Below are positions 9,128 through 19,291 of a stretch of DNA of 64,000 nucleotides, one piece after another. Under the pieces are notes generated by a model. That model ran no database searches and had not been told where the DNA came from. It saw only the letters and a list, made by a program, of their open reading frames with translations. A program made the position numbers and the translations under genes. The stretch spans positions 215,542 to 279,541 of the forward strand of contig NZ_JQAJ01000002.1 of NCBI RefSeq assembly GCF_000742475.1, given 5' to 3'. The DNA comes from Candidatus Hepatobacter penaei. GTDB lineage: Bacteria > Pseudomonadota > Alphaproteobacteria > Holosporales > Hepatobacteraceae. Numbering within the stretch: the stretch's first letter is position 1; each line of letters starts with the position of its first letter.

Positions 9128-9215
9128 TGGCGGAGAGAGAGGGATTCGAACCCTCGATACGTTGCCGTATACACGATTTCCAATCGTGCGCCTTCGACCG
9201 CTCGGCCACCTCTCC
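9128..9215 (-). tRNA. tRNA-Ser (GGA)
   Basis: The minus strand gives GGAGAGG...CCTCTCC with an encoded CCA, D-arm GCCGAGCGGTCGAAGGC, anticodon loop with GGA (ATTGGAAAT), a long class II variable arm (TATACGGCAACGTA), and T-arm GAGGGTTCGAATCCCTC. The long variable arm and the GGA anticodon make it tRNA-Ser reading UCC/UCU. Confidence 0.95.
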
Positions 9216-9321
9216 TTACTCTTAAGGGTAATCTCTGTGACCAAGAAACACAAGAACACATCTTCATGCCTCATCGTTCGCGCCCCAAGAAGAGGACATC
9301 CTAAAACAGGACCTTGAGAGG

Positions 9322-11913
9322 CTAAGACGTCCCCTTGGCTGGTGTTTTGTCAAAAGCAAGGCGATTGTCTTTTATGACGCCCACAAAGTGGTCACCCTCT
9401 TTCAGCTCCCCTTGCAGCACCATTTCTGAAAAAGGGTTACGCACATGCACCTGCAACGCACGTTTGAGAGGTCGGGCCCCATAGGCCGGCTCATACCCTT
9501 GATCAGCAATCCATGTGCGTGCTTCGGGTGACAGCTCGAGGGTGACGCCCTTGTCTTTCAAAAGCGTCACGATGTGCTGAAGCTGGATATCCACCACAGC
9601 GTCCATATCTTTCCGTTGGAGACGATGGAAGATCAAAATATCATCTAACCGATTCAAAAACTCGGGCCTGAATGTTTGGCGCACACTCTCCATCACACCT
9701 TTACGTATGGCTTCAGAAATGGCATCCCCTTCAGGCACATCAGCCAGCAAGTGACTACCAAGGTTTGAGGTGAGTAAAATCACCGTGTTTTTAAAATCCA
9801 CCACATGACCTTGGCTGTCTGTCAGGCGCCCGTCATCAAGCACCTGCAACAAAATATTAAACACATCAGGATGTGCTTTTTCCACCTCATCAAACAAAAT
9901 CACCTGATAGGGGCGTCGACGCACGGCCTCTGTTAACGTGCCGCCTTCTTCATACCCCACATACCCTGGTGGCGCGCCCACCAAGCGAGATGCTGCATGC
10001 TTTTCCATGTATTCCGACATATCCACCCGCAACAAGGCCCCTTCATCATTAAAAAGAAAGGCGGCTAACGCTTTGGCAAGCTCGGTCTTTCCCACCCCGG
10101 TGGGGCCTAAAAACAAAAAGGAGCCAAGGGGACGGTTCGGATCTGCCAGGCCTGCACGCGACCTTCGGATGGCCTGACTAACTGCCACAATGGCCTCGTC
10201 TTGACCCACCACACGTTTTTTCAATGTGTCTTCCATGGTTAACAGCTTGTCTTGCTCGCCAGAAAGCATTTTGTCCACAGGAATGCCCGTCCATTTGGAC
10301 ACCACAGCCGCAATATCACGAGGGTGGATGACCTCTTTCAACAGAGCCGTCTCTTGCTCACGTTCAGAGTTTTTGAGTTTGGCCTCAAGATCAGGAATGG
10401 TGCTATACAAAAGCTCGCTGGCTTTGGTCAAATCCCCCTCCCGCTGCACCCGTGCTAAATCGTAACGCGCTTTCTCCAGTGACTCCTTCAGGGACTGAAT
10501 CTGACCAATCTGCGCTTTTTCTTCTTGCCATTCAGCGGTCATTTTTTTGATCTTAGGCTCGAGATCTGCAATGTCGTCATTTAACGCAGCCAACCTCTTT
10601 TCAGATGCAACATCTTTTTCCTTTTTCAGGGCCTCATGTTCAATTTTGAGGTGAATCAGCTGACGCTCAAGGCGATCCAGGGCCTCAGGCTTTGAGTGCA
10701 CCGACATTTTCAAACGAGATGCTGCTTCGTCCATAAGATCAATAGCCTTGTCAGGCAAAAAGCGGCCTTGAATATAACGCGCTGAAAGACGCGCAGCAGC
10801 CACAAGGGCACTGTCGGAAATGCGCACGCCGTGATGAAGCTCATATTTTTCTTTTAGCCCCCGCAAAATGGAAATCGCCGCCTCAATGCTGGGCTCATCC
10901 ACATACACAGTCTGAAAGCGCCTAGCCAGGGCGGCATCTTTTTCGATATATTGCCTATATTCATCCAAGGTTGTGGCGCCAATACAATGGAGCTCACCCC
11001 GGGCCAGCGATGGCTTAAGCATATTGGACGCATCCATGGCCCCATCTGTTTTACCTGCTCCAATCAACGTGTGCAATTCATCAATAAAGAGAATCATCGT
11101 ACCATCGCTTTTTTTGATCGCCGTCAACACCGCCTTAAGACGCTCTTCAAATTCACCACGAAATTTGGCCCCCGCAATCAATGCCCCCATATCAAGAGAA
11201 ACCAGCGTGATGTCACGCAACGTGTCAGGCACATCGCCCTGCACAATTCTCTGGGCCAACCCTTCCACAATCGCCGTTTTCCCCACACCAGGATCACCAA
11301 TAAGAACGGGGTTATTTTTGGTGCGCCGCAATAACACCTGAATGGTGCGCCTGATTTCCTCATCCCGGCCAATAACAGGATCCAAACGCCCCTCACGGGC
11401 CATATCTGTGAGATTGGTTCCGTATTTGTTGAGTGCATCATAGGTTGACTCTGCATTTTCTGACGACACGTTCGCACCTCCTCTCATTTGCTTTAGGAAT
11501 GTTTCTGTTTTTTCCGGCGTCAACCCCACGCGCTGCAACACCTCTTGCGCAGGGCTCGGCACACACAAAAGCGCCAAAAACAGGGTATCAAGACTGATAT
11601 AGTCATCACCATTTTTTTTAGCCAGCACCCCTGCCTCTTTCAACACATGGGCAAGCGAGGATGACATATACACGGTGTCGCCCTCACCCTGAACAGAGGG
11701 CAAGGCGTTAAGCTCTTTTTGCGTAAGCTTGGATAGATGAGTCACATATGCCGACTCATGATGACACAAAGAACCCACTAAGGCGTCTTCACTGTCTATG
11801 AAGGATTGGAGGAGGTGAATAGGCACAAGATGCTGGTGCTTCAAACGAGAGGCGATCAGATGTGCACCTTCCACAATAGCACGGGCCCTTGATGTCATCG
11901 GCTCCACAGACAA
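9322..11913 (-). CDS. clpB: ATP-dependent chaperone ClpB
   Basis: ClpB is a hexameric AAA+ disaggregase that works with DnaK to rescue aggregated proteins after stress. The 863-residue length is standard. Domains in order are the N-terminal Clp repeat domain (residues 1-145), the first AAA+ module with Walker [10 protein letters not shown] near 208 and Walker [10 protein letters not shown], a long coiled-coil middle domain (about 410-530, with [12 protein letters not shown]), and the second AAA+ module with [15 protein letters not shown] near 603 and [14 protein letters not shown]. The start is a TTG at 11913 with AAAGGA just upstream; this gives the expected N-terminus. The gene ends in TAG. 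The DUF4167 gene lies 31 bases upstream on the same strand. Confidence 0.97.
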   Translation of the reverse strand: MSVEPMTSRARAIVEGAHLIASRLKHQHLVPIHLLQSFIDSEDALVGSLCHHESAYVTHLSKLTQKELNALPSVQGEGDTVYMSSSLAHVLKEAGVLAKKNGDDYISLDTLFLALLCVPSPAQEVLQRVGLTPEKTETFLKQMRGGANVSSENAESTYDALNKYGTNLTDMAREGRLDPVIGRDEEIRRTIQVLLRRTKNNPVLIGDPGVGKTAIVEGLAQRIVQGDVPDTLRDITLVSLDMGALIAGAKFRGEFEERLKAVLTAIKKSDGTMILFIDELHTLIGAGKTDGAMDASNMLKPSLARGELHCIGATTLDEYRQYIEKDAALARRFQTVYVDEPSIEAAISILRGLKEKYELHHGVRISDSALVAAARLSARYIQGRFLPDKAIDLMDEAASRLKMSVHSKPEALDRLERQLIHLKIEHEALKKEKDVASEKRLAALNDDIADLEPKIKKMTAEWQEEKAQIGQIQSLKESLEKARYDLARVQREGDLTKASELLYSTIPDLEAKLKNSEREQETALLKEVIHPRDIAAVVSKWTGIPVDKMLSGEQDKLLTMEDTLKKRVVGQDEAIVAVSQAIRRSRAGLADPNRPLGSFLFLGPTGVGKTELAKALAAFLFNDEGALLRVDMSEYMEKHAASRLVGAPPGYVGYEEGGTLTEAVRRRPYQVILFDEVEKAHPDVFNILLQVLDDGRLTDSQGHVVDFKNTVILLTSNLGSHLLADVPEGDAISEAIRKGVMESVRQTFRPEFLNRLDDILIFHRLQRKDMDAVVDIQLQHIVTLLKDKGVTLELSPEARTWIADQGYEPAYGARPLKRALQVHVRNPFSEMVLQGELKEGDHFVGVIKDNRLAFDKTPAKGTS

Positions 11914-11944
11914 TTATCCTTTAACGCACAAGACTACGTTGATT

Positions 11945-12433
11945 TTAATCGATTTCTTGTTTCTTTTTAAAGGTTTTTTTCACCACTCGCTTCGCAGGAG
12001 GGCCCATCTTTGCCGCGGGTGATCTATCTGCTTTTTCTTGATCTCCTGTGTCTGACGCAGCCGCGTCCCCTGTCACAAAGGACGGCAGGGTATCCGAAGC
12101 TTTTTCCTCCTCATGAGAGGAGGCTTCAAATGAAGCGTGTTCCTCTTTCTCTTGAGAAGCCATGCCCTGATCACCACCATGAGAGTTTCGCACTTGGGGT
12201 TTTGGACCCCTTAAACTGGCACTCAACCGCCTGTAATGTTCGGCATATTGAAAAAATGTCTCGGCTTCGATCAGATCTCGCTGCGAAAGGGCATCTTTGC
12301 CCAAAGACATATACCGATCTGTCAACTGTTGCGCACTGCCCCGCATTTTGCCGTTTGGACCGACGCTTTCCAAAACACTGTCCCGAGAAAAACGTCCGCT
12401 ACGATGACTTTGTCCACTCCTACGCATAGACAC
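11945..12433 (-). CDS. DUF4167 domain protein
   Basis: The N-terminal 75 residues match the alphaproteobacterial DUF4167 family: a basic start, then SVGPNGKMRGSAQQLTDRYM and an AEHYRRL segment that forms paired helices. The rest (residues 76-162) is acidic, Ser/Glu-rich and probably disordered, ending in a very basic tail (RVVKKTFKKKQEID). The function of the family is not known to me. I chose the GTG at 12433 because GGAG sits six bases upstream; the ATG at 12427 is the alternative. It lies directly upstream of clpB, whereas in many alphaproteobacteria it follows prmC and prfA. Confidence 0.8.
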   Translation of the reverse strand: MSMRRSGQSHRSGRFSRDSVLESVGPNGKMRGSAQQLTDRYMSLGKDALSQRDLIEAETFFQYAEHYRRLSASLRGPKPQVRNSHGGDQGMASQEKEEHASFEASSHEEEKASDTLPSFVTGDAAASDTGDQEKADRSPAAKMGPPAKRVVKKTFKKKQEID

Positions 12434-12620
12434 ACACTACTCCAGATAATTTTGAGAAATCCCAACCGCAGCGGTCAGTGTAACAGAAAAACCGCAATCA
12501 AGAAACCCCTCCGCGCAAAGCCGCGCCCACCATATTTATGCATCAAACTCAACCCCTTTCAAGCAATTCATGACTTTATGCGCTGTTTTTGCTATGTATG
12601 AAACATAATATAAAAAATAG

Positions 12621-12872
12621 ATGAATAGGGAGCATTTGGTGTACTATTTTTTTACGCTTGCCTTACTGGCTTTTTCATTGCACGCCACGTTTTTGTGGGC
12701 GGCCCCCAAAAAGGCGTGTCCTGCTAACTGTCACAATCATTGCTTAGAGCACAATATCGCTTGTCGCACCTCTGGCGGCACACACTGTGGACCAGATTAT
12801 CAACACTGCGTGAAAGAGTGTGAAGCTTGTCATCGCCATCAAGAAACACAAAAACCTAAAAAATCCTTTTAA
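12621..12872 (+). CDS. Small Cys-rich secreted protein
   Basis: This 83-residue protein has a signal peptide (MNREHLVYYFFTLALLAFSL followed by HATFLWAAP) and a mature part of about 55 residues with eight cysteines in pairs: CPANC, C, C, C, C, C and CEAC, with several His. Such a pattern suggests a disulphide-knotted or metal-binding periplasmic or secreted miniprotein. I do not recognise the family. An internal GTG at 12639 has AGGGAG six bases upstream and could be the true start, but that would drop the positive charge from the signal peptide. The gene sits 29 bases upstream of the dihydrolipoyl dehydrogenase on the same strand. Confidence 0.65.
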   Translation: MNREHLVYYFFTLALLAFSLHATFLWAAPKKACPANCHNHCLEHNIACRTSGGTHCGPDYQHCVKECEACHRHQETQKPKKSF

Positions 12873-12901
12873 GATGCTCTGTCCTTTGCTATAGAACCCT
12901 C

Positions 12902-14287
12902 ATGGTTGATCACATTGACGTTGCCATTATTGGGGGTGGCCCTGGCGGTTACAGTGCCGCCATCAGGGCTGCAGAGCTGGGTTTGAGCGCGCTGTGCGTT
13001 GAGCGTGAGGCGTGGGGAGGTACGTGCCTTCATCGTGGATGCATTCCGTCCAAAGCCTTGTTGCATCAGGCCCACGTTTTTTCTGAAGCACGCAGCCTCT
13101 CTGCCCATGGCGTCAAGGTGGAAGGGACGCCGACGCCCTCATCGCTACACAACGCCAAAAAGAAAGATATTGAGAACCTCCATAAGGGGCTCCACAGCCT
13201 TATGACAAGCAAAGGGGTCACCCTGATGCACGGTGAAGGGCGCATTGAGAGGGCACAAAAACTGTGTGTCATCGCAAATGAAAAAAAAACATCCATTCGG
13301 GTCAATAAAGCCATCATCCTGGCCACAGGCTCAACGCCTTTTGTGCCTAAAAATGTGAGCCTTGGAGACCACGTTTTATCCTCTGACGAGCTTTTATCTT
13401 TGGATCAAACCCCTCCCAGCCTCGTGATTGTGGGTGGCGGCTATATTGGCCTTGAGTTGGGCCTTTTTTGGGCGCGCATGGGGTCTTCGGTCACAATTTT
13501 AGAGGCGCAGTCCCGCCTTCTCCCCACATTTGATGACGAGATTGTGCACGTGTTAACCCAATCACTTCTGGCCGAGGGCCTCCGCCTTGTGTTTGACACA
13601 TCCATGGTATCCATAGAAAGAACAAAGAAAGGCGCATGCGTCCATGCCCAGTGCCGCGGCAACCCTGTGATGTATGAGGCGCATGATGTGGCGCTCGCGC
13701 TGGGACGTAAACCTTTGCTTGAGGACAGCACATGTGGCCCGCTCTCCCTCACCCGTGATGAACAGGGGCGCGTTATGGTCAATGACACTTTTGAAACCAG
13801 CTGCCCCGGTGTGTATGCCATTGGCGATCTTATTCGAGGGCCCATGCTGGCTCACAAGGCTGAAAAAGAAGGACGCACCCTCATAGAAAGACTGTGTGGC
13901 CAGCCCAGCCAAATCAATGAAGCGCTGATCCCTTCCGTCATCTATACAGACCCGCAAATTGCTTCCGTCGGGTTGACGGCGCAAGAGCTCAAAAAGCTCG
14001 GGATCCCCTTTGTGCGTGGCAAAGCTTTTTTTGCGGCCAATGGGCGTGCGTTGGCAACAGGTCATCGTGATGGGTTGCTGATGATGTTGGCACACCCTCA
14101 AACCCACCATATTCTTGGCATTCATATTGTGGGCGCGCATGCGGAAACCCTGATCGGGGAAGGCATCCTGGCCATGAGCATGCAGGCAGGGGTGGGCGAT
14201 ATGGCCACCGCTCTTCACGCACACCCTACATTCAGTGAACTATATAAGGACGCAGCGCGCCACCTGTCTTCACAGCACCTATCTTGA
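12902..14287 (+). CDS. lpdA: Dihydrolipoyl dehydrogenase (E3)
   Basis: This flavoprotein reoxidises dihydrolipoamide in the 2-oxoacid dehydrogenase complexes, passing electrons to NAD+. The 461-residue protein has an FAD-binding start (VAIIGGGPGGYSAA), the redox disulphide GGTCLHRGCIPSK with Cys at 42 and 47, the NAD site VIVGGGYIGLELG, the second FAD motif VYAIGDL, and the C-terminal catalytic HAHPTFSE. Subunits E1 and E2 are not in the window, so it is impossible to say which complex it serves. The start is the ATG at 12902. It is followed by the carboxypeptidase gene after a 146-base gap. Confidence 0.95.
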   Translation: MVDHIDVAIIGGGPGGYSAAIRAAELGLSALCVEREAWGGTCLHRGCIPSKALLHQAHVFSEARSLSAHGVKVEGTPTPSSLHNAKKKDIENLHKGLHSLMTSKGVTLMHGEGRIERAQKLCVIANEKKTSIRVNKAIILATGSTPFVPKNVSLGDHVLSSDELLSLDQTPPSLVIVGGGYIGLELGLFWARMGSSVTILEAQSRLLPTFDDEIVHVLTQSLLAEGLRLVFDTSMVSIERTKKGACVHAQCRGNPVMYEAHDVALALGRKPLLEDSTCGPLSLTRDEQGRVMVNDTFETSCPGVYAIGDLIRGPMLAHKAEKEGRTLIERLCGQPSQINEALIPSVIYTDPQIASVGLTAQELKKLGIPFVRGKAFFAANGRALATGHRDGLLMMLAHPQTHHILGIHIVGAHAETLIGEGILAMSMQAGVGDMATALHAHPTFSELYKDAARHLSSQHLS

Positions 14288-14433
14288 TCACATGTCCCCA
14301 GACATGCCCAGTACAAGACGTGCCATGTTTCAGATGACCACCAGCATGGTGTTCGCCCCTTTTGTCATCTTTATCTTGTCAAAGGCCGCAATTTTTTCGA
14401 CAATGCTTTTCAAAAGAAGGATAAGCACGCTTT

Positions 14434-15597
14434 ATGTTCGGCAAGCACCATCACAAAACGGCCTTGCAGGGGTTCATCATCGGTGTAGCCTTTCTCTCTT
14501 CTGTGCAGTGTTTTGCCCACTTTTTTCCCCCTTTTCATACCCAGGCCAAGCAAGCCATTTTGTATGATATGGCGTCAGACATGGTGTTGTTTGAAAAGAA
14601 GGCTGATGAACGCATGGTGCCCTCTTCCATGACAAAGGCCCTTTTTGTCTATATTGTGTTTGAGAAAATGGCACAAGGCGACCTCTCTCCCCACACCTCT
14701 TTTCGTGTAAGCAAGCGCGCCCGCAGTATGCAAGGCTCACGCATGTTTCTTGAAAAAGGAAGCGCAATCCAGGCCTCGGATCTTGTGCGCGGCATCATTG
14801 TCACTTCAGGAAACGATGCCTGCATCACCCTGGAGGAAGGGTTGTTTCCCATCCCTGAGTTAGCTGTCCAATTCATGAATCAGACGGCGCAAAAATTGGG
14901 CCTTCAGCAAAGCTTTTTTGTCAACACAACGGGCTGGCCTGATCAACGCCACTATTCCACTGCGCGGGACATCCTAACCGTCGGCATTCGCACCATTCGT
15001 GACTTCCCAGGCTATTATGCAGAGTATTATGGTCAAAAACGTCTCAAACATAACAAAATCACCCAATATAACCGCAACCCCCTTGTGCATAGAGACATGG
15101 GGGATGGTCTCAAAACCGGCCTTACCGAAAAGGGAGGCTATGGCCTTTTAGGATCATCCAAACAAAAAGGACGACGCCTTGTGTTTGTTGTCAATGGCCT
15201 CAAAAGTGAAACAGCCCGAGCGCTCACCTCTTTTTCTTTGATCAAATGGGGCTTTGAGCATTTTCGGATCAAACGTATTTTTTCGGCCGGTGATGTTGTG
15301 GGGAAGGTCTTTATTCCTCAAGCCCGACAGGACGCCATTCCTGTCATGACCAACAAAGATATTAATGTTACCTATCCCAAAGGTTTTGAAAAGGAAATCA
15401 AAACAAAAATAGAAACCCATGATGTCAAAGCCCCCCTCACAAAGGGCACCCAGGTGGCTTCGCTCGTGATTTATTCTCCGGGATTAACACCCGCACGCAC
15501 GCCCCTCTTTTGTCAGCATGATGTGCGCGAAATCTCTTTTTTCCAAAAAACCTTGCAGGCCATCAAAACCTTTTTGCTGTCTTGGTTTAAGGTGTAA
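14434..15597 (+). CDS. dacC: D-alanyl-D-alanine carboxypeptidase (PBP5/6 type)
   Basis: This periplasmic serine peptidase trims the terminal D-Ala of peptidoglycan pentapeptides. The 387-residue product has a signal segment (about residues 10-29), the active-site SxxK as SMTK at 65-68, SGN at 125-127, and KTG at 227-229, all in the expected order. The C-terminal 110 residues match the PBP5 beta-domain, and the final hydrophobic/amphipathic stretch (ISFFQKTLQAIKTFLLSWFK) is the usual membrane anchor. In alphaproteobacteria dac is followed by tmk and holB; here tmk follows at four bases, but holB is elsewhere. The paralogue letter is a guess. Confidence 0.92.
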   Translation: MFGKHHHKTALQGFIIGVAFLSSVQCFAHFFPPFHTQAKQAILYDMASDMVLFEKKADERMVPSSMTKALFVYIVFEKMAQGDLSPHTSFRVSKRARSMQGSRMFLEKGSAIQASDLVRGIIVTSGNDACITLEEGLFPIPELAVQFMNQTAQKLGLQQSFFVNTTGWPDQRHYSTARDILTVGIRTIRDFPGYYAEYYGQKRLKHNKITQYNRNPLVHRDMGDGLKTGLTEKGGYGLLGSSKQKGRRLVFVVNGLKSETARALTSFSLIKWGFEHFRIKRIFSAGDVVGKVFIPQARQDAIPVMTNKDINVTYPKGFEKEIKTKIETHDVKAPLTKGTQVASLVIYSPGLTPARTPLFCQHDVREISFFQKTLQAIKTFLLSWFKV

Positions 15598-15609
15598 AAG
15601 GTGATCGAC

Positions 15610-16251
15610 ATGCGCCCCTCACGCACAAAAGGATGCTTCATCACCTTTGAAGGCGTGGATGGCAGCGGCAAAACCACACAAATTCATGCCCTCAGTCAAC
15701 GCCTTCGTGAGCGCACCATCGACCACCTCTGCACGCGCGAGCCCGGAGGCACTCTTTTGGGCGAATCCTTAAGGGAAAAGCTTTTACATCACCCCCAAAC
15801 AGCGCCTCTCACCCAAGCCTTGTTGATGGCTGCCGCGCGCCATGAGCATATTCAACACGTCATCCAGCCTGCACTTGCCAAAGGAACGTGGGTGCTTTCG
15901 GATCGCTTTATGGACTCCACCACTGTCTATCAAGGTCATGTACAAGGTGTGGATGTAGGGTTTTTAAGCGCACTCCATCAAGCCACAGTGGGAAGCGTAA
16001 TCCCCGATATAACGTTTTTGATCACCCTACCCCTGACGCACCTTGAAACGCGACTCAACGCGCGTCACAAAAATCACTATGATGATCAACCTCTGGCTTT
16101 TCACGCGCGCATTCAAGAAGGCTTTGTAGCCCTGGCAGAAAAACACCTACAAAGATTTTACACCATCGATGGCAACCAACCCCCTGACCGCATAACACAA
16201 GACATATGGTGCGCTATCCAACAGCGCTTTTCCCTGAAAGAAAGTTCCTAA
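15610..16251 (+). CDS. tmk: Thymidylate kinase
   Basis: Thymidylate kinase phosphorylates dTMP to dTDP for DNA synthesis. The product of about 213 residues has the P-loop GVDGSGKTTQ at residues 15-24, the TREPGGT motif that binds dTMP, the DRFMDSTTVYQG helix containing the DR motif, and the Arg-containing lid (TRLNARHKN). The ATG at 15610 has AAGGTGA a few bases upstream; a GTG at 15601 is in frame. It is four bases after the dac stop and probably cotranscribed with it. Confidence 0.95.
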   Translation: MRPSRTKGCFITFEGVDGSGKTTQIHALSQRLRERTIDHLCTREPGGTLLGESLREKLLHHPQTAPLTQALLMAAARHEHIQHVIQPALAKGTWVLSDRFMDSTTVYQGHVQGVDVGFLSALHQATVGSVIPDITFLITLPLTHLETRLNARHKNHYDDQPLAFHARIQEGFVALAEKHLQRFYTIDGNQPPDRITQDIWCAIQQRFSLKESS

Positions 16252-16278
16252 AAAACGTTTCCCCCAAAAGATCGGTGT

Positions 16279-16302
16279 AAAAAAAAGGAGGCCAAAGCCC
16301 CC
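16279..16302 (-). terminator. Rho-independent terminator of the gene ending at 16337
   Basis: On the minus strand GGGGGC and GCCTCC form a six-pair stem (one G-U) around a four-base loop, followed directly by eight T. It lies about 35 bases past the stop codon of the unknown exported protein. On the plus strand it may also slow transcription from tmk. Confidence 0.75.
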
Positions 16303-16336
16303 CTCATTTTTGGTAACCCATCAGCTTTGCTTACGA

Positions 16337-18055
16337 CTATTTATCTTGTAGGTTCTTATGATCTGATCTCTTTTGGATTATTCCTTGTATTGTTGTGTGT
16401 AGGTTCTCAGCCCAATTGTCTTGTACAGAGTTGACACCTCGCACACCCTCTCTCACCGTAACCCAGTTGCTGTGTACAAAATCTGCCGTCAACGCTTCTC
16501 GGTTTTGACCATAGTAAACGAGCAAATTGTTATACAGCTTCTTATGATTCGTCCACGCATTTCTAGCATGGGCATTATTATCAAAGTTAGTCTTGATCTT
16601 TTGTGCCATACGCCCTTCTAGCTTTTCTGCTGTGAAATAGTCCGTCTTATTCTTATTTTGTTTTGTAAACCCTGACTTGATGTATTCACGCACAAGCCGC
16701 TCCACATTATAAGGCATGGATTTGAGCTTCCACATGCCTACCACCTTATTACCTGAAACGGCATAGATGACGCGTCCTTCCGTGTCTTCTAATGGCTCTA
16801 CAGTGGAAACCAACTTTTTATACGCTTCTGATGTTATGTGACCACCTTGAAAATCCAATTCAGATGAAGAAAGTGTCATAGGACGGTCCATTTCTGTAAC
16901 ATCCAGACCAAAACTTTTCAGCGTTTCTAAAGCCTCTTTGGGGGCCAGTGCAGAAAGACCTTCTGTTGAAGGTTTTTGCGCGGTCATGCCCACAAATTTA
17001 AAATAATCTCCTGCTTTCTCTTGCTTTTCAAGGTGCTCATCACCTTCTAAAATAGCTTCTGCAACCAAAGCACACTTGGATTTGCGTAAATAAGCTTTGA
17101 TATCCTCCTTTTTTGTCTCTTTTCGGCCAAGAAGAGCTTCCCACATCTTGGCATACCTTTGAAGGTAGCCATAAAGAGGAAATTCACCTTGAGCATTTTT
17201 TTCCATAACGTTGTAGGCCGTATTATTACAGTCTTCTGTTATATATCCGTCGCGCACGATGAACGATTTCTTTTTTGTGGAAAAACACCAAAAAAGCTGA
17301 TCATCCTTTTCAAAAGCACTGATATGTGCTGAACTTCCTCCCTCTTTTTTCATGGGATAGATCTCAACATCACCGTCAACTGGAGACAGATAGTCATTCC
17401 AATGATAGGTAAACTTTCGGAAAGATGAGGCTTGATGCAAAACCTTACCGTCTTTATCCTTGATCTCCACAAAGCCACGCGGCATATCTTCCCAGAGGCT
17501 TTTGTTCAAGTACAGATCATCTTCGCCAAATTCAATTTTAGCTGACGTCTTATCATGTGAGTAAGACAATGCTAATTTTCTTTGAGGGTTGACATTCACA
17601 ATAAAAAATGTATTTTCACCGAATGTCACTTCTACATAACTCGTTTTCTTGAGTAAAGTTTGATTAAGATCTCCCATATGTGCACGTGCTTCTTTCTTCA
17701 TATCTTCACGCACTAACTCTTTGAACGTGTCTTTTAAGATTTTTTGCGTTTCTGAACTTTGCCCTTGCATTGAGGCGCTTAAGCAAGAAGCTGCTTCCAT
17801 ATATTTCTTTTGATCTTCAACCCTGGTCCTTTTGGCCCCTATCTCAACAAGCTTTGCTTCCAATCTCTTCTTGTCTTTCTCTGAAAGAGACGTAAGCTTT
17901 TTACCACTTGTTAGATAGTGATTTTGAAAGTCTTCTTTAGACAGTCCTGGGTTACCCAAAGCGATGTGTACACCGCACGGAGCTGTCAAAAAAAGGGAGC
18001 ACCCCAACAGAACCCACAGGTTTTTTTTTGTATGAAACGTTTTCTTTAAAACCAT
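16337..18055 (-). CDS. Unrecognised secreted protein, 572 residues
   Basis: I do not recognise this protein. It starts with a basic n-region and a hydrophobic core (MVLKKTFHTKKNLWVLLG, then CSLFLTAPCGVHIALG), consistent with a Sec signal peptide. The mature part is rich in Lys, Glu and Asp with no further membrane segments, so it is probably soluble in the periplasm or outside the cell. Short predicted beta-rich stretches (YVEVTFGENTFFIVNVNPQ) lie in the first half; the C-terminal third looks helical. No catalytic motif is visible. The ATG at 18055 has AAAGG eight bases upstream and is preferred over the ORF start at 18082. The gene stands alone, with its own terminator and AT-rich upstream DNA. 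Confidence 0.75.
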   Translation of the reverse strand: MVLKKTFHTKKNLWVLLGCSLFLTAPCGVHIALGNPGLSKEDFQNHYLTSGKKLTSLSEKDKKRLEAKLVEIGAKRTRVEDQKKYMEAASCLSASMQGQSSETQKILKDTFKELVREDMKKEARAHMGDLNQTLLKKTSYVEVTFGENTFFIVNVNPQRKLALSYSHDKTSAKIEFGEDDLYLNKSLWEDMPRGFVEIKDKDGKVLHQASSFRKFTYHWNDYLSPVDGDVEIYPMKKEGGSSAHISAFEKDDQLFWCFSTKKKSFIVRDGYITEDCNNTAYNVMEKNAQGEFPLYGYLQRYAKMWEALLGRKETKKEDIKAYLRKSKCALVAEAILEGDEHLEKQEKAGDYFKFVGMTAQKPSTEGLSALAPKEALETLKSFGLDVTEMDRPMTLSSSELDFQGGHITSEAYKKLVSTVEPLEDTEGRVIYAVSGNKVVGMWKLKSMPYNVERLVREYIKSGFTKQNKNKTDYFTAEKLEGRMAQKIKTNFDNNAHARNAWTNHKKLYNNLLVYYGQNREALTADFVHSNWVTVREGVRGVNSVQDNWAENLHTTIQGIIQKRSDHKNLQDK

Positions 18056-18184
18056 CAAAACAACCTTTCGAAAAATATGCATAGTACAATAAAAACAATG
18101 TGTAATTGTGACTTTTTTTTAACAATTTTTTACAGATATTCGTTAAGGTCTTGTTTTTTAATTTTTATCTAAAACAGATCTTTG

Positions 18185-19168
18185 TCAGCCGAAGGCATAA
18201 AGCATCTTGGTGATCCAAAAATAAAACGGGATGCCCGCAATGATGTTAAATGGGAAAGTCACGCCCAAGCTTAGGGGCATGTAAAGAGAAGGGCTAGCTT
18301 CGGGCAGCGCGATTTTAAGGCACGCCGGCACCGCAATATAAGACGAGCTGGCGCATAAAATACCAAACAAAAAGGCCGTGCCTTGATCAAACCCCATCAG
18401 CCAACATAATGTAATGCCCACACACGCCCCCACAACAGGCATATAGATGCCAAAGGCAAAAAGAGAGGGGGTGATTTTCTTCATTTCATGAAATTTATGT
18501 GCCACTGACAAGCCCATTTCCAGCAGAAAAAGTGACAAAACGCCTTGAAAAGGATCCCCGTAAAAAGCTTTGATCTTGGTAAACCCCGCCGAGCCCGTGA
18601 TCGACCCAATCAAAAAAGAGCCCAACAACAGCACAATAGGCCCACTGGAGAACACTTCCCGCAAAAGCTTTTTGTTCATCGACGTCGAAAAGGTTTTGGT
18701 GTGATCTTTCCGCGCCATAAAGAGGCCTGAGAAAATTGCCGGCGCCTCCATCAGCGACAACACCGCCACAAGACTGGTGGCATAAGGGATATGATAGCGC
18801 TCACAAAACGAAGCTGCGGTGATAAACGTCACCACACTGACAGAGCCATAGTGGGCAGAAACAGCCGCCGCATCTTTTTGCGACAAATGGGTGGTCAAAC
18901 GCAACAGATGAAAACTGAGAAACGGCCAGAAAGCGCTCATCCCCACGCCCATAAAAATGAGCATAAAAGCCCCCGGATTAAGGGGATTTTCCACAAAAGC
19001 CGCGCCGCCTTTCAAGCCAATGGCCACCATCAAATAAACGGATAATCCAAAAACCATGCCTTTGGGAAACTGAAAGTCTGCACGAACAAGCCCCACGCCC
19101 ACACCCAGGAAGAACAGCAGCGAAACCGGCGTCAAAAGGTTATTCAACAACGTCCATTCAAACACCAT
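18185..19168 (-). CDS. sbtA: SbtA-type sodium-dependent bicarbonate transporter
   Basis: This 327-residue, ten-helix inner-membrane protein belongs to the SbtA (DUF897) family. In cyanobacteria SbtA imports bicarbonate with Na+. Family hallmarks are visible: SAHYGSVSVVTFITA near residue 105, LFLLEMGLSVA, and the C-terminal ASSSYIAVPACLKIALPEAS followed by LSLGVTFPFNI. The PII-like regulator SbtB that often follows is absent here. In a heterotroph the likely job is to supply bicarbonate for carboxylases such as acetyl-CoA carboxylase, whose biotin subunits are encoded at 39-40 kb; that link is inference. Confidence 0.88.
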   Translation of the reverse strand: MVFEWTLLNNLLTPVSLLFFLGVGVGLVRADFQFPKGMVFGLSVYLMVAIGLKGGAAFVENPLNPGAFMLIFMGVGMSAFWPFLSFHLLRLTTHLSQKDAAAVSAHYGSVSVVTFITAASFCERYHIPYATSLVAVLSLMEAPAIFSGLFMARKDHTKTFSTSMNKKLLREVFSSGPIVLLLGSFLIGSITGSAGFTKIKAFYGDPFQGVLSLFLLEMGLSVAHKFHEMKKITPSLFAFGIYMPVVGACVGITLCWLMGFDQGTAFLFGILCASSSYIAVPACLKIALPEASPSLYMPLSLGVTFPFNIIAGIPFYFWITKMLYAFG

Positions 19169-19291
19169 GCATCAAGCTCCTTACATTCAACGGCCGCGGC
19201 AAAGACCTACCGTGTCTAGGGCGCGCTCCCTTGGCTATCCCGTCTTTTTACCACGAGTTGTCTGCGGTGACTATCCCTAGGTGCTGGCCCC

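Noticed and set aside
14235..14567. Plus-strand ORF between lpdA and the carboxypeptidase gene
   Set aside because: It overlaps the ends of both neighbours in another frame and shows no ribosome binding site or family-like segment.
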